The notes beneath the pieces were generated by a model, which was given only the letters and a program-made list of their open reading frames with translations, was not told the origin of the DNA and made no database searches. A stretch of DNA of 39,865 nt from Hondaea fermentalgiana (lineage: Eukaryota; Sar; Bigyra; Thraustochytrida; Thraustochytriidae). Positions 21,701 to 30,471 of this stretch are shown one piece after another (position 1 is the stretch's first letter; each line of letters begins with the position of its first letter). A program made the translations under genes and the position numbers. The stretch spans positions 1 to 39,865 of the forward strand of contig NPFB01000109.1 in NCBI GenBank assembly GCA_014084085.1, in the 5' to 3' direction.

Positions 21701-24609
21701 AAGTTTATTTGCATCAGGTTGACGAGATGCTCGGGCTTTCGGAAAACGCTGGATGGGACGGTCTCGACACACAGAGCGGATGGAGCACTGCGGTCGACGG
21801 AGGGGCAATCGGCAGTGCTAGCAACAACATGGACGGGGAAGCCTCGTCGATGCTCCCGACGATGCTGCCACCTACTCCTCCTCCGGTACTTTCGAGCCAC
21901 TCCTCGTTTCGACGTCTGTACCGACCTCGCAATGGGTTTGCTGGTATATCTCGCACGGAGCGGGCCAACACGACCGGAAGCGCTCCAAGGGAAGAGGAGG
22001 CTATGACGGCCTCGACGTCATCGCAAAGGCGCAAACGTCGCGGGCGGCGCCAAGGTCAACTCCCGCACTTTAGCAGCAGTAGTAGCAGCACCGTGAGCGT
22101 CGGAAGTGGCAGCACAAATGGTAGTCCAATGCCGAGTGGCACGCCGCCGCCGACGCCCGGTTTGGGCCACGGCGCTCCGCTGCCAGCGCCCTTGGATCGG
22201 ACCCGATCCGCCGACGCGGGTGCATCGGGAATTCCGGGGCTCTCCGTCATGCTCCCACAGCGACGCGGATCGTCTGCCTTTGGCCGAAGCGACGAAGGAA
22301 ATACCGGCTCGAGTAGCCCATTCGGCAAACCAAGGTCAGCGTCAACCCCAGGCATTGCAGAGACCGGAGGCACGGATGACATTTTTCCGGACATGAGCAG
22401 CGTGGGCTTTGGCCGCGCTCGCGCGGGGTCAGCGCGAACTGACCCAGACACCGAGAGCCTTGATTTCACTTCGGATCTCGCGCACGGAGAAGGCCACCGG
22501 GTCGCTCGGCCCCGTTTGCCGTCGTTAAAGCGCATGTGCAGCACGTCCATGTTTCATCCACGCAACTTTTTCACGGCCAAGTCTGTCGATTTCAAAGAGC
22601 CTCGATTTCTTGCGCACAATGAACATTGGATTCGCACGCAGGGACTTCTGCTGCAGAGCATGTTCTACGACATGGACCATGACCGCTTTGTTTTCCTCTT
22701 GAAGGACTTTGTCTCTGTGCTTCTTTCGCAAGGCCTGGCCAAAGAATCGGGGCTCATTCAGTTTGTCGCCTTTTTGGCGAGTGCGGTATCACCCAAGTAC
22801 ACAAAGATGAAGCCGCACTTTACTCTGGACACCGTGGCGCAACTAGCAAGTGGACTTGAGGCCGTGGGAATGGAGGGCTTGGACCACAAGTTCTTTTCGG
22901 GCGCATTGTATGAGATTTGTGCGTTAGGGTTTTTGAGCAAGGCGGATTTCGCCCATGCGCAAGGAGCGCTTCAGCAAGCACAGAATCACTTTCGGGCGTC
23001 GAGCCTGATGAAGTTCAAGGTGTACCGCAAGCAGCTGATCGAGTGCAAGCTGATGGCAGCGAATGTGGCGATGCAGACAGGAAGGCTGATCGACGCAGAG
23101 CGCGGCTGCCGCGATGTCGCAGAGAGTTTTGCGCGCGCCTCGCAGTGTCCACAGATTTTGGTCTGGAGCGAGGCGTGGTCAGCCCTCGTGCGATTCCGAC
23201 GCTATGGTCTCCTCGTCTCGCTCGCAGAGATCACGAGCTACGAAGAGGCCGCGACGGCGACGGCGACGGCGGCGGCAGCAGCTGCCGCAGCGGCGACGAC
23301 TGGGCGTTTTGCCATGAAGAGCAGCAATGGCGGCAGCGGTAGTGGTGGGCGGTCTTCTGCGGGGGGGCTCACTGTGGGCAATGCAGCGCGCGGCGAAGAG
23401 CGCGGTGGAGAGGGCCGCGGCGGCGAGCGAAGAGCCACTGGTCGACGTCAGAATTTCCTGAAGCGCGTTGGCAGTGGTCGTGATCTTCATCGTCCTTCGA
23501 GCGTGAACAGCGTCCCAGCGGCCCAGCAGGGCGCGGCTGCGACTGCGGCCTCGATTGCGCGAGGCGAGGGCTACTTTGACGTCGAGGTCCCATCTCGCAT
23601 GAACCCGTTGGGAGTCGAGCGTCTCATGCGCGTGGACCAGATTCTCTGGGCGGCGCTGCAGGCTTGGAAGCTCGGTGACCGGAACTTGCCAATATACAGC
23701 CGTTCAGAGGCAACGCAGCATGCGACGGTCGCGTGGAATCTTTTGGTTGACACGGCGCAAACGCCATTGGTGTGGTACCTTGGCATGGCCTACGAGATGC
23801 TTTTCTATGCACTGGTCCAAATTGTGCGCTTTGATTCAGTCCCTTTGGGAAGTGAAGCAGGGGGCGCGGTGTCTGCAGCTGCTGCGGCTGCTTTGGGTGG
23901 CGGCAAGTCGCACGGCCAAAAGAGCAAGCGTCTGAGTGCGTCGATCACGCACGAGACTATAAAGCATCTCTGCAAAAGCTTCAAGACGTACGCGGAGACA
24001 TTTTCTTCGTCACGACCTGTCGCCTACCGATGCAAGGGCCTGCTCTACCTTTTGCGAGGCAAGTCTGTGAAGGCAGCTTCGTGTTTCCGCAAGGCTTCGC
24101 GGTTCGCAAGCAAGCTCAAGATGGTGGTGGAGTCGCGGTTGTCTGCTTTCCTCTTGCACAAACATTGTGCCGAGTCGCTCACACGTCAGGATAGCGGACT
24201 GCAGTCGAGTTTTGCTGACGTGGAAACTGCCAAGAGCTTTCCCGTTTCCTTTAACCTCACGCTACAGACATGGCGATCTGGAGGTCGTTCTTCAACGGGC
24301 GACTTGGTGCGCGTCTTGACTGCAGTGGCTGCAGAGGGAGTGTCGCCGAGGCGTCGATCTACGGCCGCTGGAAGTCTAGATTTAGAAGGCTCTTACGCGG
24401 CGCGTTTGCGTCGACGGTCGAGCAGCTCGCGACAGTCTGTGAGCGGCTCGATGCAGCAAAAGCATCAGCAGCAGCAGCAACAGCTGAAATCGCCACGGAA
24501 GCCTCAGGATGGTGTTCACTCGGCGATTGTGGGTGGTTATCACGATGCTGCTGCAGAAGGTGAGAAGCGTGGCCTGCGCAAGGCCCACACTGCCGCGCCA
24601 TCTGTGTAA
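15709..24609 (+). CDS. Giant soluble adenylyl cyclase (ADCY10/sAC type, 2966 aa)
   Basis: Class III cyclase making cAMP from ATP, with sAC architecture. The C1 domain (about 178-350) has metal aspartates D185 (M-A-D-V-T-G-Y-T) and D238 (K-F-A-G-D-A). K234 sits where human sAC has K95. The C2 domain (about 503-700) has D-D-K561-G-C, matching the adenine-reading lysine, S647 where human sAC has Thr405, and N654/R658 in V-N-L-A-A-R-L-M. A P-loop ATPase follows: Walker A G808-E-E-G-M-G-K-T815, and Walker B around V1593-D1599. About 780 residues separate the two, mostly a disordered, acid- and Ser-rich insert (about 920-1490). The C-terminal half looks helical and TPR-like, broken by disordered stretches near 2010-2280, 2515-2610 and after 2860. 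No transmembrane segment is visible. The N-terminus has C11-x-x-C14 and C44-x-x-C47, which could bind zinc. Human sAC has about 1610 residues. Whether bicarbonate regulation is kept cannot be decided by eye. Confidence 0.93.
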   Translation: MDSKGPTTQWCRCCGERRAGCVLLADAFRPDAFQGRATQSDNICPDCHGFAESLMRKLLPRDTHDTLLKYWPIGSQVALPKSHIFVQDRKQSILDSANSDHKRKAESFVPYVPGLVVEYLSESWLASTGKLRAMAGSSENLQTYPSVGSLSKPASATTVVSASGAGAEHVKNICDTVDAVILMADVTGYTALADTFCQLRGVNAGVEAVVTNCLNKYFSRLIETINEFGGDVVKFAGDAVLCIWKPQVSDMRRGSSSPRVAKQQRQRLMESYAQAATLCAFKAKGLVERVRVGDDEKTLRLHCGLASGKISILSVGGADASSRREIVLTGEALRVAGVAVDLAEPETVVLGQQVWRHVRTITICAKVSDSDQDAKMGPMLSGGAAAVAAAGAAVVPSDFAADANIDNNSLSRDRGAQGQLDVGSKKPRATQQRQAAHAIKRPSFYLVHQVTVEPVLDTRNRRHSSNITTLQGMLPPIDLLLGVLESYIPAHIVKQLKGRQKIHNDVRLVSVLFMNICNHARTFGYTNDPDQLELMQEIFLRAQRIVNHHEGMIRQFIVDDKGCVLIVCFGVSTHRHKDDAARAIATALDLQMSIAKVQSPSLPDESLRIKTAIGVTTGRAFCGPIGSQLVLDAPNSEIRGPERREWSVVGHCVNLAARLMNVAYKRDEGILCDETTAENIRLSITSQRSKRGPAFLQVDSVHVKGLKDKIPLFKPMRMSERKPNSFLGSSQSHAGSMGSMGSALEGESAAAQTASGALASRPVHANLATEHGSSAHCCVGRTFEKSAIGPLLFAFDRGIIDPFILIYGEEGMGKTNLIDWVRDQIQSDDSYENIKLLGWTPATMHATEQTSYYSTLGEGSGGDGVLTPADHGIGTGGLRAFLCDLFKLSPQKNLASDQELLASFIDRLQVYVERLAPESLDTISRREPIIHSSSHDAASPASLERRDSTLSGMSAHSGYSGLSGDSGRASRGQGTREGGEYLESCHLFKHKRYSHDKNSRLGCERTKDLTGGSGPEGGAILSKNQNHLRRRSGGSQRRLEVHERTTSVNLTSSGDMHKTLHDIDPLRASGMPPKSRAGRRRSMPHGKHIDLFGNAQLQNEPYDINHDAKQAAYRINAVTTAQNENGADFVDVKAKQRQLHSYLSKVSLKSGDLLQNEQTTQDLHARGRIPSNSSSQFGGTNTSSSFSETESELDESDSDDEYMDHEENDFHSDREGERDGSSRVRRAEALANDVDDLDLRNMSSRTFGGRGDAEREHQQRKRISVRTTRSADGDETSVAVTGGETDDLFRRSVSPSAKANRYRTRCGAHGRHADRGADVDANDEDEEDFVSDNDILSYSDEDEDDEDDERHDAYGDESERKFNDEDRAHMGKSKRHKSRQKQGSGKRKLGRKLGRIRRLGSDTRNKLRGTDHQSRPRAGHLHGHGKDRKQRCLSQENVPLRTEHYASGRGDDELRFRNLNSSRHSSYGGSEWHESLGVGMDGDLEDDDELATQRRLNRQVLHFRYNYPLIAAKIDETTIRVFLSSQAEDLAQCIVHVLATATGGAAHAEGMRMNTQFKEDISSDKNLSGTDALIADVMALVVMLALNQLNHKVCITLDDIEWMDELSMSLLRSIVGPQCPGFMVVATTRSSAVERVQNRLRIRVQESPFLYPFELKQLASGEIEELLKHTFDIPVWPQDIIKRVVHSCNGLPLWAIEYVRGMLANKHIRRDEETQVWTFDEDMEEVFSDGLEGAILQRYDNLREEVQHAFIWACVLEAEFTVHMLRDLILYTDLHDKLDELIKFKHIAAIPGARSDRDEQLYRKWDDINISLRDEDLQQTFLLCRSAKSRFTVHDIFCEKLKTIDNRYFERLVEDLLRERFIAHGVSTAFGPEQKMYRVAHDYYYHAIYKMIPPREVERHHQLTARCLSTMDNEYVEPLLAHHYRKAKDEKNAIRCLYKTACTRLKNDQINQACGYLLEAVELATQSTTTILDASDVANMKLTLAHLLIYVGRHQDAKVYLHQVDEMLGLSENAGWDGLDTQSGWSTAVDGGAIGSASNNMDGEASSMLPTMLPPTPPPVLSSHSSFRRLYRPRNGFAGISRTERANTTGSAPREEEAMTASTSSQRRKRRGRRQGQLPHFSSSSSSTVSVGSGSTNGSPMPSGTPPPTPGLGHGAPLPAPLDRTRSADAGASGIPGLSVMLPQRRGSSAFGRSDEGNTGSSSPFGKPRSASTPGIAETGGTDDIFPDMSSVGFGRARAGSARTDPDTESLDFTSDLAHGEGHRVARPRLPSLKRMCSTSMFHPRNFFTAKSVDFKEPRFLAHNEHWIRTQGLLLQSMFYDMDHDRFVFLLKDFVSVLLSQGLAKESGLIQFVAFLASAVSPKYTKMKPHFTLDTVAQLASGLEAVGMEGLDHKFFSGALYEICALGFLSKADFAHAQGALQQAQNHFRASSLMKFKVYRKQLIECKLMAANVAMQTGRLIDAERGCRDVAESFARASQCPQILVWSEAWSALVRFRRYGLLVSLAEITSYEEAATATATAAAAAAAAATTGRFAMKSSNGGSGSGGRSSAGGLTVGNAARGEERGGEGRGGERRATGRRQNFLKRVGSGRDLHRPSSVNSVPAAQQGAAATAASIARGEGYFDVEVPSRMNPLGVERLMRVDQILWAALQAWKLGDRNLPIYSRSEATQHATVAWNLLVDTAQTPLVWYLGMAYEMLFYALVQIVRFDSVPLGSEAGGAVSAAAAAALGGGKSHGQKSKRLSASITHETIKHLCKSFKTYAETFSSSRPVAYRCKGLLYLLRGKSVKAASCFRKASRFASKLKMVVESRLSAFLLHKHCAESLTRQDSGLQSSFADVETAKSFPVSFNLTLQTWRSGGRSSTGDLVRVLTAVAAEGVSPRRRSTAAGSLDLEGSYAARLRRRSSSSRQSVSGSMQQKHQQQQQQLKSPRKPQDGVHSAIVGGYHDAAAEGEKRGLRKAHTAAPSV

Positions 24610-25276
24610 GGTAGAAATACGGCTGCGACAGTAAAAGGAGGGCGACAAAGCTTAACCTTTTTGGAGAAGGGTAGGAAGGGGAAGGAAGAAGCCTTTTCTT
24701 ATCATGCGCAGGCAAGCATCTCGTCCTTTTCGCAGACTTTTTGTAATATGCTTGTGCACCTGGAGTGCACGCTAAGTGCCGTGAAGGCAGGCAGGCAGGT
24801 AGCTGCGACTCGAGTTGACCTGACCTGGAATTGATTGACTGACGCAAAGAAAAATTACGTTATGTATTCTCTTTTCCATTTTTTTTTGGTGTTTCATCTT
24901 TTTGTTTTCATTTGTTTTCTTTTCCCGTTTGTTATTATGTTTTGCCTGCTCGTTGATCTTGGCGATGGTTGTACTGTACGAGCCATGCATGTCCCAGAGC
25001 AGACAACAAATCATGATGAGAGAGAGAGAGAGAGAGGGCTCACCCAAGGTGCGCTCGAACTTTCGCGGAAAATTAATGTAGACACGACGAAGTGATGTAG
25101 AAGTCGTGTCTGGGCACACGAGCAAACAAAAAACGGAGGATAGGAGATTGGGGGAGACATAGTCCACGTCGCGCCGGTATTTACCCACGCTGTGCAAAAC
25201 TTCTACGCCAGAGCAAAGCAATTTTTCGCAAAGAGTGAGAGGAAGGAAGGGGGGGGGGCATTGCTCGCATCATGGA
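24610..25276. other. Convergent 3' region between the cyclase and the E2 gene
   Basis: Both neighbouring genes end here, so this is 3' untranslated and terminator DNA. It has a T-rich tract (about 24850-24945) on the plus strand after the cyclase, a GA repeat (25017-25037), and a purine run with a G homopolymer (about 25225-25258). On the minus strand that purine run is a pyrimidine tract right after the E2 stop. Confidence 0.6.
25017..25037. repeat. GA dinucleotide repeat
   Basis: About ten GA units in the convergent 3' region. Confidence 0.85.
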
Positions 25277-25738
25277 TCAGGGCACGGCGTACTTGCGCGT
25301 GTACTCGCGAGCAGTCTCCTCGGCGTCTTCCCTGTCGCGCTTCCAGTGTTCGGCAATTTTGGGGTCGAGTGGATCGTCAGGCTCGGGCGTGGAGAGGAGC
25401 GCCTGGATGCTGAGCAGGACGGTGCGAATCTGCAGCGCAGGAGACCACTTGTCCTTGAGGATATCGAGACAGATCCGACCAATGAGGTCAAAGTTCGGGT
25501 GGTACAGCTTGGTGAGCATACGGACCTTGGGGGGAGCCATGGGATAGTCGGCGGGGAGGAAGAGCTCAAGGTGGAAGACACCGCCTTCATAGGGCGTTTC
25601 CGACGGGCCTGAGAGGACCACCTTGAAGTGGCGCGGGTTCTCTGGGAAAGGCTCGCATTGGATACCCGCGACGGGCTCGGCCTGGAGTCTCTGGGTTTCC
25701 TTGACGATGCGCCGCGGCAGTCCCGTCGTCGGGTCCAT
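25277..25738 (-). CDS. UBC13: Ubiquitin-conjugating enzyme E2, Ubc13/UBE2N type (153 aa)
   Basis: E2 enzyme that carries ubiquitin as a thioester. In this family, with a Uev/Mms2 partner, it builds K63-linked chains in DNA damage tolerance and signalling. The whole 150-residue UBC fold is present at normal length. It has the N-terminal helix with [13 protein letters not shown], a [12 protein letters not shown] block, the H80-P81-N82 motif and the catalytic C90 in [14 protein letters not shown]. The [13 protein letters not shown] helix and the late P-D-D-P-L also fit Ubc13 very closely, better than other E2 classes. The ATG is preceded by GCCACG, with A at -3. No intron is seen. It converges on the cyclase gene, and no Uev partner lies in the window. 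Confidence 0.96.
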   Translation of the reverse strand: MDPTTGLPRRIVKETQRLQAEPVAGIQCEPFPENPRHFKVVLSGPSETPYEGGVFHLELFLPADYPMAPPKVRMLTKLYHPNFDLIGRICLDILKDKWSPALQIRTVLLSIQALLSTPEPDDPLDPKIAEHWKRDREDAEETAREYTRKYAVP

Positions 25739-25783
25739 CGTGGCAAACTCTCGCTCTTTCCTTCTTTCGCTCTCGCGCTCTCA

Positions 25784-25808
25784 CGCTCGCTCGCTCGCTC
25801 GCTCGCGC
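25784..25808. repeat. CTCG tetranucleotide repeat upstream of the E2 gene
   Basis: About six copies of CGCT/CTCG, 46-70 bases upstream of the E2 start codon. The same unit recurs close upstream of the start at 36576. Confidence 0.8.
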
Positions 25809-26740
25809 GGGGTCAGGCTCGCCGCGTGGTTGTCGTCCTCGACGCGCAGGCGGCGCTCGGTGACCTCGATTCGAGCCCGGCGTCCGTCCGTCTGCCCGCC
25901 CGCCCGGGCGTCTGCGGCGCCGCGGGTGCTCGGCCGGCCGGCCGTCAAGGACGCAGGCCTCCCCGTCACGCCCGCACGCCCGTGCTCGCGCGCGCGCAGC
26001 AAGCAAGCGGGCACGCAAGCGAGCGAGCAATCTTCGCCTGCTTCGTTTGTTTGCTCTGCTCGCTCTGCTTGCTCTGCTTGTCCTCCAGGTCAGCCGACGC
26101 ACAGTGGCAGAAAGCGATAGCCGACTTGCGCGCGCGCATTCTCGACTTGTGCCGCTGCCGACTTTACTTTGGGCCTCGGAGAGGCAGCGGGCTTCATTTC
26201 ATCACTGTCTCGTCTTGTCAAGTCGGCTGGCCGGAGTATTGATGGTATTCAGAATGCGTAAAGCGGAGGACGGTCCTCGGAGGGATGCAAGTGGCAGCCT
26301 AAGAGGCGGTCGCTTGGGGGTTTTAGAGGACGTGCAGTGCGAATCTATACGTTTTGGCTGGGATGATCCGGGAAGTAATAAACACGAAAGATGTGCATGA
26401 TCTGTCCATGTTCTTCATCTTCGGATTCTTCTTCGTTGAAGACCAAGAGTCTGTGCTCTCGCGACTCTCTCGGGCTGCATCGTGATGAGAGAAATCATCC
26501 GCCGAAACGCAATGGCTTAGACGTGACAAGACACTTTTCTTCTGAAAAGGAGTGGCAAGGACTTGCGCATCATCGATCCGGAACCCTTTGAGTTGCGACC
26601 GCAAAGGTGTCTCGCGGCCCCCAAGGACATTGACTCGCTTGTGACTTGCCGTTGCCAACCATAGTGATGAGGTGCACGTGCGTTCACAATGGTGTTTCCC
26701 GGTCTGCAAAGACTTTCTCCGCGCCTTGCGACCGACCAGG

Positions 26741-26766
26741 CGACCGACCGACCGACCGACCGACCA
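26741..26766. repeat. GACC tetranucleotide repeat
   Basis: About six GACC units, preceded by an interrupted copy at 26729-26738. Confidence 0.8.
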
Positions 26767-27217
26767 CCTTCCTCCCACTTCTCCTCTCGCCCTCAAGCTG
26801 CACTGATAGCTGACTGACTGAGTGTGAGCGGGTTCTGAAGAGCCCTCAAAGTTCAAGATGGCAGCTTGCGCTCCCGGGTTGCGGCCACAGCAGTGGTGGC
26901 TCGTGGTGGTGTGGCTGTGACATCCGTTCCTTTCTCGGTCCGCAACCGTCACGGACTCGCTCTTTTGCAGAGCTTGCTGTTGCTTGCAGCCATCCCGACG
27001 CATCTCTTTCTCCTCACGGCCAGACTGGCCAAACACCACGAATCGAAAGGGTTCCGTAGCCTTTTGGAGACGTTCTGCACTGCTGCGCTGCGCTGCGGCG
27101 GGTTTCGCTTCTCGTCTCTTCCTCCTCATCGGCACGGAGCCAGCCAGCCAGCCACTGAGCCACTGCCATCTGCGGCGACCGCGGCGGCCATGCATGACAC
27201 CAGCCAAGACTCGCGCG

Positions 27218-27252
27218 AAGAAGAAGAAGAGGACGAAGAAGAGGAAGAAGAA
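27218..27252. repeat. GAA/GAG-rich tract
   Basis: A purine-rich, mostly GAA trinucleotide run. In one frame it reads as Glu-rich, but no credible gene surrounds it. Confidence 0.65.
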
Positions 27253-28073
27253 GCTGGAGCCGCCAAAGACCAACTATCCTTGATTTCCACGATCCAGCGC
27301 AGCCTGAGACTGAGACACTTTTGGATGATCATCACAGGCACCGTGACGTACGCGGCGTTATCATCAGCAGTGCAGCAGAAGTTACCGCGCCGGTGGCGAG
27401 GCCGTGTCGCGCGGGTTCCGCCCGCCCGCCCGTCCGCGCTGCTGCCAGCGGCCAACGGCGCGACGCACCGCGTTGCGCTGCGTCCGTGTCCGCAACGCGA
27501 GCGACCAGGCCTTGGCTTGGCTTGGCTCGGCTTGACTTTTGCGGCGCGTGCACGCGCTGCCAAGGCAAAGAAAGGCAAGCAAACCCAGCACACACTGGCG
27601 CGCACACGCACCATTTACGATCGTCGCGGGCTCGAGGCGCTCGAGCGAGAGCAAACCTGCAACCTGACTGCCCGAGATCCGAGCAGCTCGCGGAGAGACA
27701 CAGAATCGAGGGCTCTGTCTGTGCGCGCGCGGACGCTGGCTTCGTCGCCTCGACCCGACTCGACTCGACGGTCTGTCTTCTCCGGTGGTTGGTACGTGCC
27801 GGGGGGCATCATCTGCGGCGGTGTGGAGGCTTATAACCCATTGCGAGCGCGGATAGGCGACTTGCGCGCGGCGTATAACGCAGTGGCCCGCGCCTTCCTT
27901 TCCACTTGCGCTCGCCTCCTTTCTTCTTTTGTGTTGGACCTAGCTATAGCTAGCTTGGACTTTTTCTCACTTGGCGGCGCAGAACCGGAGCGGAGTCCGC
28001 TGTGCACGCGGCTGCGCGGCGCGGCGCGCGCGGCGCGGCACGGGCGGGCGGGCGCGCGGGAGAGCGCGCGAGG

Positions 28074-29882
28074 ATGAGCTGCCTTCCGCTGCGCGCGGGG
28101 CGCGCGCGGTCGCGCGCCGGCGATGCGGGGGATGGCACGCGGGCGCGCGGATCGGCGAGCACGGCGCGCGGCAACACCGTGGGCAACAACGCCGCCGCCC
28201 TCGCCGCCGCCNNNNNNNNNNNNNNNNNNNNNNNNNNNNNNNNNNNNNNNNNNNNNNNNNNNNNNNNNNNNNNNNNNNNNNNNNNNNNNNNNNNNNNNNN
28301 NNNNNNNNNNNCGCATTTCCCCCCTTGCGCGCTTGGCGCCAGGCGTCCGTCCTCGCGGCGCCGCGCCAAGGCCGAGCACGACGACGACTACGAGGACGAG
28401 GACGACGAGGACGACTACGACGCGGAGCGCGACGAGGACGACGAGACGGAGCCCGACACCGACACCACTGGCGGCAGCGGAGCCCGCTTCCGCGGACTGA
28501 ACGGAGCCCGCAGAGCCGGCGCGGGCGAGAATGGCTTCGCGCTGTACCTGGCGTACGGTCCGGGCCAAGGTCTGAGCGAGTGGGTCACGCGCTTCGACGA
28601 GGAGATCCTCAGCAGGTACTTTGGGCTCTGCTCTCTGTGCGGCTTTGCGAGCAACCCCGACGGGACGTCCTCTCCCGGCGCGAGGTCGTCCCTGGCGCGA
28701 CTGGTCAGGGCTTCTCGGAGCGTCCCTCGAGCCGGCGACCGACGCGCCGTCACTGCGCTCGCGGTGAGCACCCGCACCGATGACACGGACGCGCTTCTTA
28801 CGAATGGGGAGACCAAGATTGCCAACGACAATACCATCGTCACGATGAGCGATTGCTGCATGTATGTTGCCTTTGCCAATGAACAGTTTGCCTACGAACT
28901 GCTGGGCGCCTCGGGGCCCGATAGTGCGCAGGGCGGAGCCGACTACGACGAGTCTCAGGACGCCGAGGGTGCCGAGACGCGTGCCGCCTTTGAGGCGGCG
29001 CCCAGAGACACTCGCATCATTATTGAGCTGGACCACGGTCTGGACCCGATCCGACAATACGCGCCTGAAATGCTCGAGCAGATGCCGCTCGTACTCTCAA
29101 TGCAGTCGCGGGATCTGAAGAGCGTCGCGCTGTCGGAGACTCTCGCCGTCAAGCTCGTGCTGTTGGCGCATGACATGGGCCTCCCCTCCGAGTTGCGAGC
29201 GCGGGCCTTTGAGGATACGGTGCGGGCCATTCAGGGCGTATGGCAGCCGGCTGGTCTCGACAAAGCCAGCCTCTTGCGCGGTCTGCAAGTGCATGCAGAT
29301 ATCATCAATGAATGCGGGGCCTTGGACCTCTTTCACCGTGCGGGTCTGTACATGATCGAGGAGAACCCTGGCTGGCTCAACGAGCTTCTCGATGCGACCA
29401 TGTATCCGGACACGTCCACGACGAGTCGCGCGCTGGACATCAATGTTCTTTACACCATTCACTTGTACGTGTGTTGGGATCCTCTGTCCAAGGCCATGTA
29501 TGAGCGCGTGAGCGGACTATTTTCGAGCAACAAGGAGCGCGAGCTCAATGTTTCGAAACGCGCCGTACGCGTGCTCGAGGCCGACGACTACCGATGCGCG
29601 CGTCGCATGGTGGCGCTGGCGCTGCGCCACAAGAATAATGCAGACGCCCAAATTTACGTTGCCTCCTCGTTAGAGCGCCTCGCGCGTCGTGCAGCAACCA
29701 AGCAGCTCGCCGCTTTTGCCATGCCGTACGCGCTCCAGACCGTCGAGGACATGACGGGTACCCCGGCCGGCGCAAAGCTGATCACCCTCATGCAGATTCT
29801 CGTTTCCAAAAAGGCTGCCACGAGCGCCGACAAGGCGCGTTTCAGGCGCCACCAAGCTTCGATAAATCTTGACGCAGCCTGA
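28074..29882 (+). CDS. Unrecognised acidic-tract, helical protein interrupted by an assembly gap (about 602 aa)
   Basis: I do not recognise this protein. The frame is open from before the gap, with the first ATG at 28074 (A at -3), to TGA at 29880-29882. The 100-N gap is a conventional spacer, so the join between the two sides is unproven. Coding is convincing only from about 28340. There a strongly acidic tract of D/E/Y (about 28377-28465) leads into a globular part starting near F-A-L-Y-L-A-Y-G. The last 280 residues or so look all-helical, with Leu/Ala heptad-like spacing, and could be ARM/HEAT-type repeats; this is a guess. No signal peptide or transmembrane segment is visible. The true N-terminus, and any intron in the gap, remain unknown. 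Confidence 0.65.
   Translation: MSCLPLRAGRARSRAGDAGDGTRARGSASTARGNTVGNNAAALAAAXXXXXXXXXXXXXXXXXXXXXXXXXXXXXXXXXXHFPPCALGARRPSSRRRAKAEHDDDYEDEDDEDDYDAERDEDDETEPDTDTTGGSGARFRGLNGARRAGAGENGFALYLAYGPGQGLSEWVTRFDEEILSRYFGLCSLCGFASNPDGTSSPGARSSLARLVRASRSVPRAGDRRAVTALAVSTRTDDTDALLTNGETKIANDNTIVTMSDCCMYVAFANEQFAYELLGASGPDSAQGGADYDESQDAEGAETRAAFEAAPRDTRIIIELDHGLDPIRQYAPEMLEQMPLVLSMQSRDLKSVALSETLAVKLVLLAHDMGLPSELRARAFEDTVRAIQGVWQPAGLDKASLLRGLQVHADIINECGALDLFHRAGLYMIEENPGWLNELLDATMYPDTSTTSRALDINVLYTIHLYVCWDPLSKAMYERVSGLFSSNKERELNVSKRAVRVLEADDYRCARRMVALALRHKNNADAQIYVASSLERLARRAATKQLAAFAMPYALQTVEDMTGTPAGAKLITLMQILVSKKAATSADKARFRRHQASINLDAA
28212..28311. other. Assembly gap of 100 N
   Basis: Exactly 100 unknown bases, a customary size for a gap of unknown length. 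It is flanked by extremely GC-rich sequence (GCGCGC runs, GCCGCC repeats), which probably defeated sequencing. It falls inside the 5' part of a gene. Confidence 0.97.
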
Positions 29883-30471
29883 CGAATCAGCATCCAGTAC
29901 CGCACTTTTGCTATGATTCGCAGTTAGTCTGCCAAGTCTGAACAGTAAATTTACCTTGGGCGGCCTGCATAGCCTCCCCTCGTTCCCTCTCCCCAATGCA
30001 GAAAAGAAAAACGCAACGAAAGGCAAATGCCAAACGCAGCAAGCAATTCTAGTTTGCTTTCTTTCTTTTCCGGGGGGTCTGAGGGAGGACTGCAATACCT
30101 ATACCTACATGCCGCCATCCCAACATGATAACCCCAAAATAAAAAGTGTTCTTTCTTCTCTGTGCTCTCCGCAAAGCCTTTCTCCTTGCTGCTGTCTATT
30201 ATACATACATACACACAAGACCAGAAGTCCTCGATCTTCAAGTTGCGCGTGCTGCGCTGACCTAACCGTAAGCTGCCAGCTCCGGCTGGCTGAAGAACCA
30301 AAGCTTCAACTCAACGCAAGAGAGCGCGGCGCACGCGCGCTGACCAGAGAAGACGCTTGGCCGGCGCAGGCGGGAGGACAGCGCGCGAGCGAAAGCGCCC
30401 GCGGTAGACAGGAAAGGCGTCAACAGGAAGCAAAAGTAGGGCTGCTCGCTCGTCCGTCTTTCAAGGGCAAG
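29883..30471. other. Intergenic region between two unrecognised genes
   Basis: No separate gene seen. The early part is less GC-rich and holds AATAAA at 30138-30143, a possible poly(A) signal for the upstream gene. From about 30290 the frame of the next gene is open, and an earlier in-frame ATG exists at 30109. Confidence 0.5.

Larger units (their letters stand above)
25739..28073. other. Intergenic region between the E2 gene and the gap-containing gene
   Basis: No supportable gene. The first part is the E2 upstream region, with a CTCG repeat at 25784-25808. Further on are a GACC repeat (26741-26766), a GAA-rich tract (27218-27252) and very GC-rich sequence from about 27400. Long open frames on both strands give low-complexity translations without recognisable domains. 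Confidence 0.55.

Noticed and set aside
26323..27273. 316-codon minus-strand frame with a Phe-rich start
   Set aside because: The apparent hydrophobic leader comes from the GAA-rich tract read in antisense, and the rest is low complexity.
26866..28077. 403-codon plus-strand frame ending near the gap-containing gene
   Set aside because: Glu-run and Arg/Ala-rich translation over simple repeats, with no domain and strong overlap with other frames.
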